From contig NZ_LT635455.1 of assembly GCF_900119915.1 (NCBI RefSeq), forward strand, positions 1,240,001 to 1,304,000: 64,000 bases of DNA. Reading direction: 5' to 3'. Both the position numbers and the translations under genes were made by a program. How positions within the stretch are numbered: position 1 is the first letter of the stretch; each line of letters opens with the position of its first letter. Shown here piece by piece: positions 62,344 through 64,000 of this stretch. This stretch comes from Olsenella timonensis. GTDB taxonomy: Bacteria > Actinomycetota > Coriobacteriia > Coriobacteriales > Atopobiaceae. The notes beneath the pieces are model-generated. The model did not search any database and was not told the DNA's origin. It saw nothing but the letters and a program-made list of their open reading frames with translations.

Positions 62344-62456
62344 GGCGGCGGGTCCGCCCCACTCCGTTATAGCGGCGAATGTGCAACGATGGGGCGGGCG
62401 AGGCTCCCCACCTGCGGTATCCTTACGATATCACCGACCGCAACCAAGGAGGACAC

Positions 62457-63269
62457 GTGCTCGCATTCGAGAAGTACGTCCGCCCCGGCAGCGCCCGCCA
62501 GGCCCTCGAGCTCCTGCGAGAGCATCCCCAGGCAACCGTTATCGGCGGCATGATGTGGCTGCGCCTCGCAGATCGCACCGCACCGCTCGGCATCGACCTC
62601 TCCGGCTGCGGGCTCGACCGCGTCGAGGAGACCGACGAGGCGTTCAGGATCGGCGCGATGGTGACGCTCGGCCAGCTGGAGAGCCACGTGCGCTTCCAGG
62701 CCGCCACCTGCGGCGCGTTTAGCGAGGCGGTCCGTGACGTCGTGGGCACGCAGTTTCGCAACCTCGCCACGGTGGGCGGCTCCGTCTACGCGCGCATGGG
62801 GTTCTCCGACGTCGTGACCGTGCTGCTCGCGCTCGACACCGAGGTCGAGCTCGAGGGGGCCGGCGTGATGCCGATCGTCCCGTTCGTGGAGCGTGGCGCG
62901 CGCGGAGACATCCTCACCCACGTCATCGTGCGCAAGCACCACTACCGGGCGGCCTTCGAGTCGGTGCGCAACGCGGCGACGGACTTCTCCGCGCTCAACG
63001 CGGCGGCCGCCTGCTGGCAGGGCTCCTGGCACGTCACCGTGGGCGCGCGCCCCAAGAAGGCGACGCTCGTCACCGGCGGGGAGCGCATCCCGCTGCGCGC
63101 CGGGTTCTCCCCCGCGGAGCTTGACGCCGCCTGCGAGCTCGCCGAGAGCCTGGACTTTGGCGACGACCTGCGCGGCACCGCCGCGTGGCGCCGCGCCGTG
63201 GCGCCCGCGCTCGTCCGCCGCGCCGTGGAGCGCGCCGCAGAGAAGCCCCGCGCAGAGAAGGAGGCCTAG
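62457..63269 (+). CDS. FAD-binding subunit of a xanthine-dehydrogenase-type enzyme
   Basis: A 270-residue protein of the CO-dehydrogenase/xanthine-dehydrogenase flavoprotein family. ATVIGGMMWLRL (the first FAD pyrophosphate loop) and VGTQFRNLATVGGSVYARMGFSDV (the second) are diagnostic, and the C-terminal part is the CO_deh_flav_C-like domain. It passes electrons from the iron-sulphur subunit to NAD or another acceptor. The GTG at 62457 follows AAGGAGG by 4 bases. The next gene encodes its partner, starting 2 bp after the stop. Confidence 0.9.
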   Translation: MLAFEKYVRPGSARQALELLREHPQATVIGGMMWLRLADRTAPLGIDLSGCGLDRVEETDEAFRIGAMVTLGQLESHVRFQAATCGAFSEAVRDVVGTQFRNLATVGGSVYARMGFSDVVTVLLALDTEVELEGAGVMPIVPFVERGARGDILTHVIVRKHHYRAAFESVRNAATDFSALNAAAACWQGSWHVTVGARPKKATLVTGGERIPLRAGFSPAELDAACELAESLDFGDDLRGTAAWRRAVAPALVRRAVERAAEKPRAEKEA

Positions 63270-63271
63270 GG

Positions 63272-64000
63272 ATGCTCGTCAACCTCACCTTGAACGGCGC
63301 GCGCCTCGAGGAGGACGTCCGCCCGGACATGACGCTCTTCGACTTCTGCCGCGCGCACGGCTACAAGTCCGTGAAGTGCGCGTGCGAGACCTCCAACTGC
63401 GGCCTCTGCACCGTTCTGCTTGACGGCGAGCCCGTGCTCTCGTGCTCGGTCATGATAGCCCGCGCAGACGGCCACGAGGTCACCACGCTCGAGGGCATGC
63501 GCGACGGCCGCCGCGAGCTTCTGGCCCAGTGCCTCGCCGAGGAGGGGGCCGAGCAGTGCGGCTTCTGCGCACCGGGCCTCGAGATGGCCGTGCTCGCGCT
63601 CGACGCCGCCCGCCCCGGCGCCGACGACGAGACCGTGCGCCGCTACCTCTCCGGCAACCTCTGCCGCTGCTCCGGCTACGCCGGCCAGATGCGCGCGATC
63701 CGCCGCTTCCTCGCCCGTCACGACAACGGCGGCGAGCTGCCGCCGCGCGTGGTCCCGGACGACCTCACCACCGAGTCGGGCGAGAGGCACGCCCAGATCG
63801 CGCGGCCCCTCGCGAAGAAGGACTCCGACGCCCTGCTCTCCGGCGCGCCGGTCTACACCGCCGACCTCGTTCCCGAGGGCGCCCTCGTGGTGAAGCTCGT
63901 GCGCAGCCGGCACGCCAACGCCCTGGTCACGAGCATCGACAAGAGCCGCGCGCTCGAGGTCCCCGGCGTCGTCGCGGTCTTCGGCCCGGATGACGTGCCC
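63272..64000 (+). CDS. [2Fe-2S]/molybdopterin hydroxylase fusion subunit (partial, runs off the window)
   Basis: The 243 codons present begin with a plant-type ferredoxin domain (Cys38, Cys43, Cys46 and Cys58 after KSVK). A [2Fe-2S]-binding helical domain with QCGFCAPG and LCRCSGY follows. After a ~30-residue linker the molybdopterin domain begins (GAPVYTADLV, VLVKLVRSRHA). The small and large subunits are therefore fused, as in some clostridial xanthine or purine hydroxylases. With the upstream FAD subunit it forms a purine or aromatic hydroxylase; xanthine is plausible but unproven. The reading frame is open to the last base. Confidence 0.9.
   Translation, partial: MLVNLTLNGARLEEDVRPDMTLFDFCRAHGYKSVKCACETSNCGLCTVLLDGEPVLSCSVMIARADGHEVTTLEGMRDGRRELLAQCLAEEGAEQCGFCAPGLEMAVLALDAARPGADDETVRRYLSGNLCRCSGYAGQMRAIRRFLARHDNGGELPPRVVPDDLTTESGERHAQIARPLAKKDSDALLSGAPVYTADLVPEGALVVKLVRSRHANALVTSIDKSRALEVPGVVAVFGPDDVP

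Overview
The window is about 64 kb of very GC-rich, gene-dense bacterial DNA. Short AGGAGG-type ribosome binding sites, frequent GTG/TTG starts, many 4-bp ATGA/GTGA gene overlaps, and an anaerobe-like gene set (carbon-starvation peptide transporter, energy-coupling-factor vitamin uptake, xanthine-dehydrogenase-type molybdenum hydroxylase, stand-alone tryptophan synthase beta chain, BceAB-like detoxification module) suggest a member of the Coriobacteriia, probably Olsenella/Atopobiaceae. This is an inference from style and content; no rRNA or tRNA gene was seen.

Layout. 0.1-5.1 kb: nitroreductase, DUF3267 membrane protein, metG, and an alpha/beta hydrolase fused to an acetyltransferase. 5.1-12.6 kb: a complete phosphate regulon (pstS-pstC-pstA-pstB-pstB-phoU-phoP-phoR, minus strand) with PHO-box-like repeats upstream. 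12.8-24.5 kb: a drug/lipid exporter island with two paralogous heterodimeric ABC exporter operons, the second led by a MarR gene. Between them lies a cassette made of an ABC ATPase with a RelB/DinJ-like ribbon-helix-helix N-terminus plus an FtsX-type permease, flanked by two large arrays of inverted, helically phased repeats. 24.8-38.3 kb: AbiEi-like protein, DUF308, UbiB kinase with a phasin-like partner, HAD phosphatases, DUF1015, a TPR-like unknown, an orphan permease, an XRE regulator, a YgjP peptidase, and a tryptophan attenuator with a WWW leader peptide in front of a TrpB2-type enzyme. 38.7-46.1 kb: cstA, then a two-component system with a BceAB-like transporter. 46.4-54.6 kb: SPFH protein, polysaccharide deacetylase, amino-acid permease, a TIM-barrel-like protein, a second AbiEi-like protein, and an XRE/DUF2975 pair. 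54.8-59.4 kb: xpt, a SmtB-type zinc/cadmium operon (sensor, free HMA protein, P-type ATPase), and a GH3 glycosidase lipoprotein. 59.6-64 kb: an ECF transporter operon with one truncated ATPase and a coupled small ORF, then the FAD and iron-sulphur/molybdopterin subunits of a molybdenum hydroxylase that runs off the end.

How it works together. Several modules carry regulation readable in the DNA: the Pho regulon (11-12 bp spaced CTTACA repeats); the two exporter operons (identical CAAGGTACCTTG palindromes over their -35 boxes, presumably bound by the local MarR); the RHH-ABC cassette (palindrome between -10 and RBS, possibly bound by its own RHH domain); trpB (classical leader-peptide attenuation); the zinc operon (SmtB-type palindromes over a near-consensus promoter); the DUF2975 pair (23-bp palindrome); and the BceAB-like module (the same GTGAC-N6-GTCAC element before its sensor genes and before its transporter).

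The most unusual items are the RHH-ABC ATPase fusion with its flanking phased inverted arrays, a dispersed family of paired palindromes after genes at three loci, the truncated EcfA inside an otherwise intact ECF operon, and 21-bp-period direct repeats bracketing that ECF operon.
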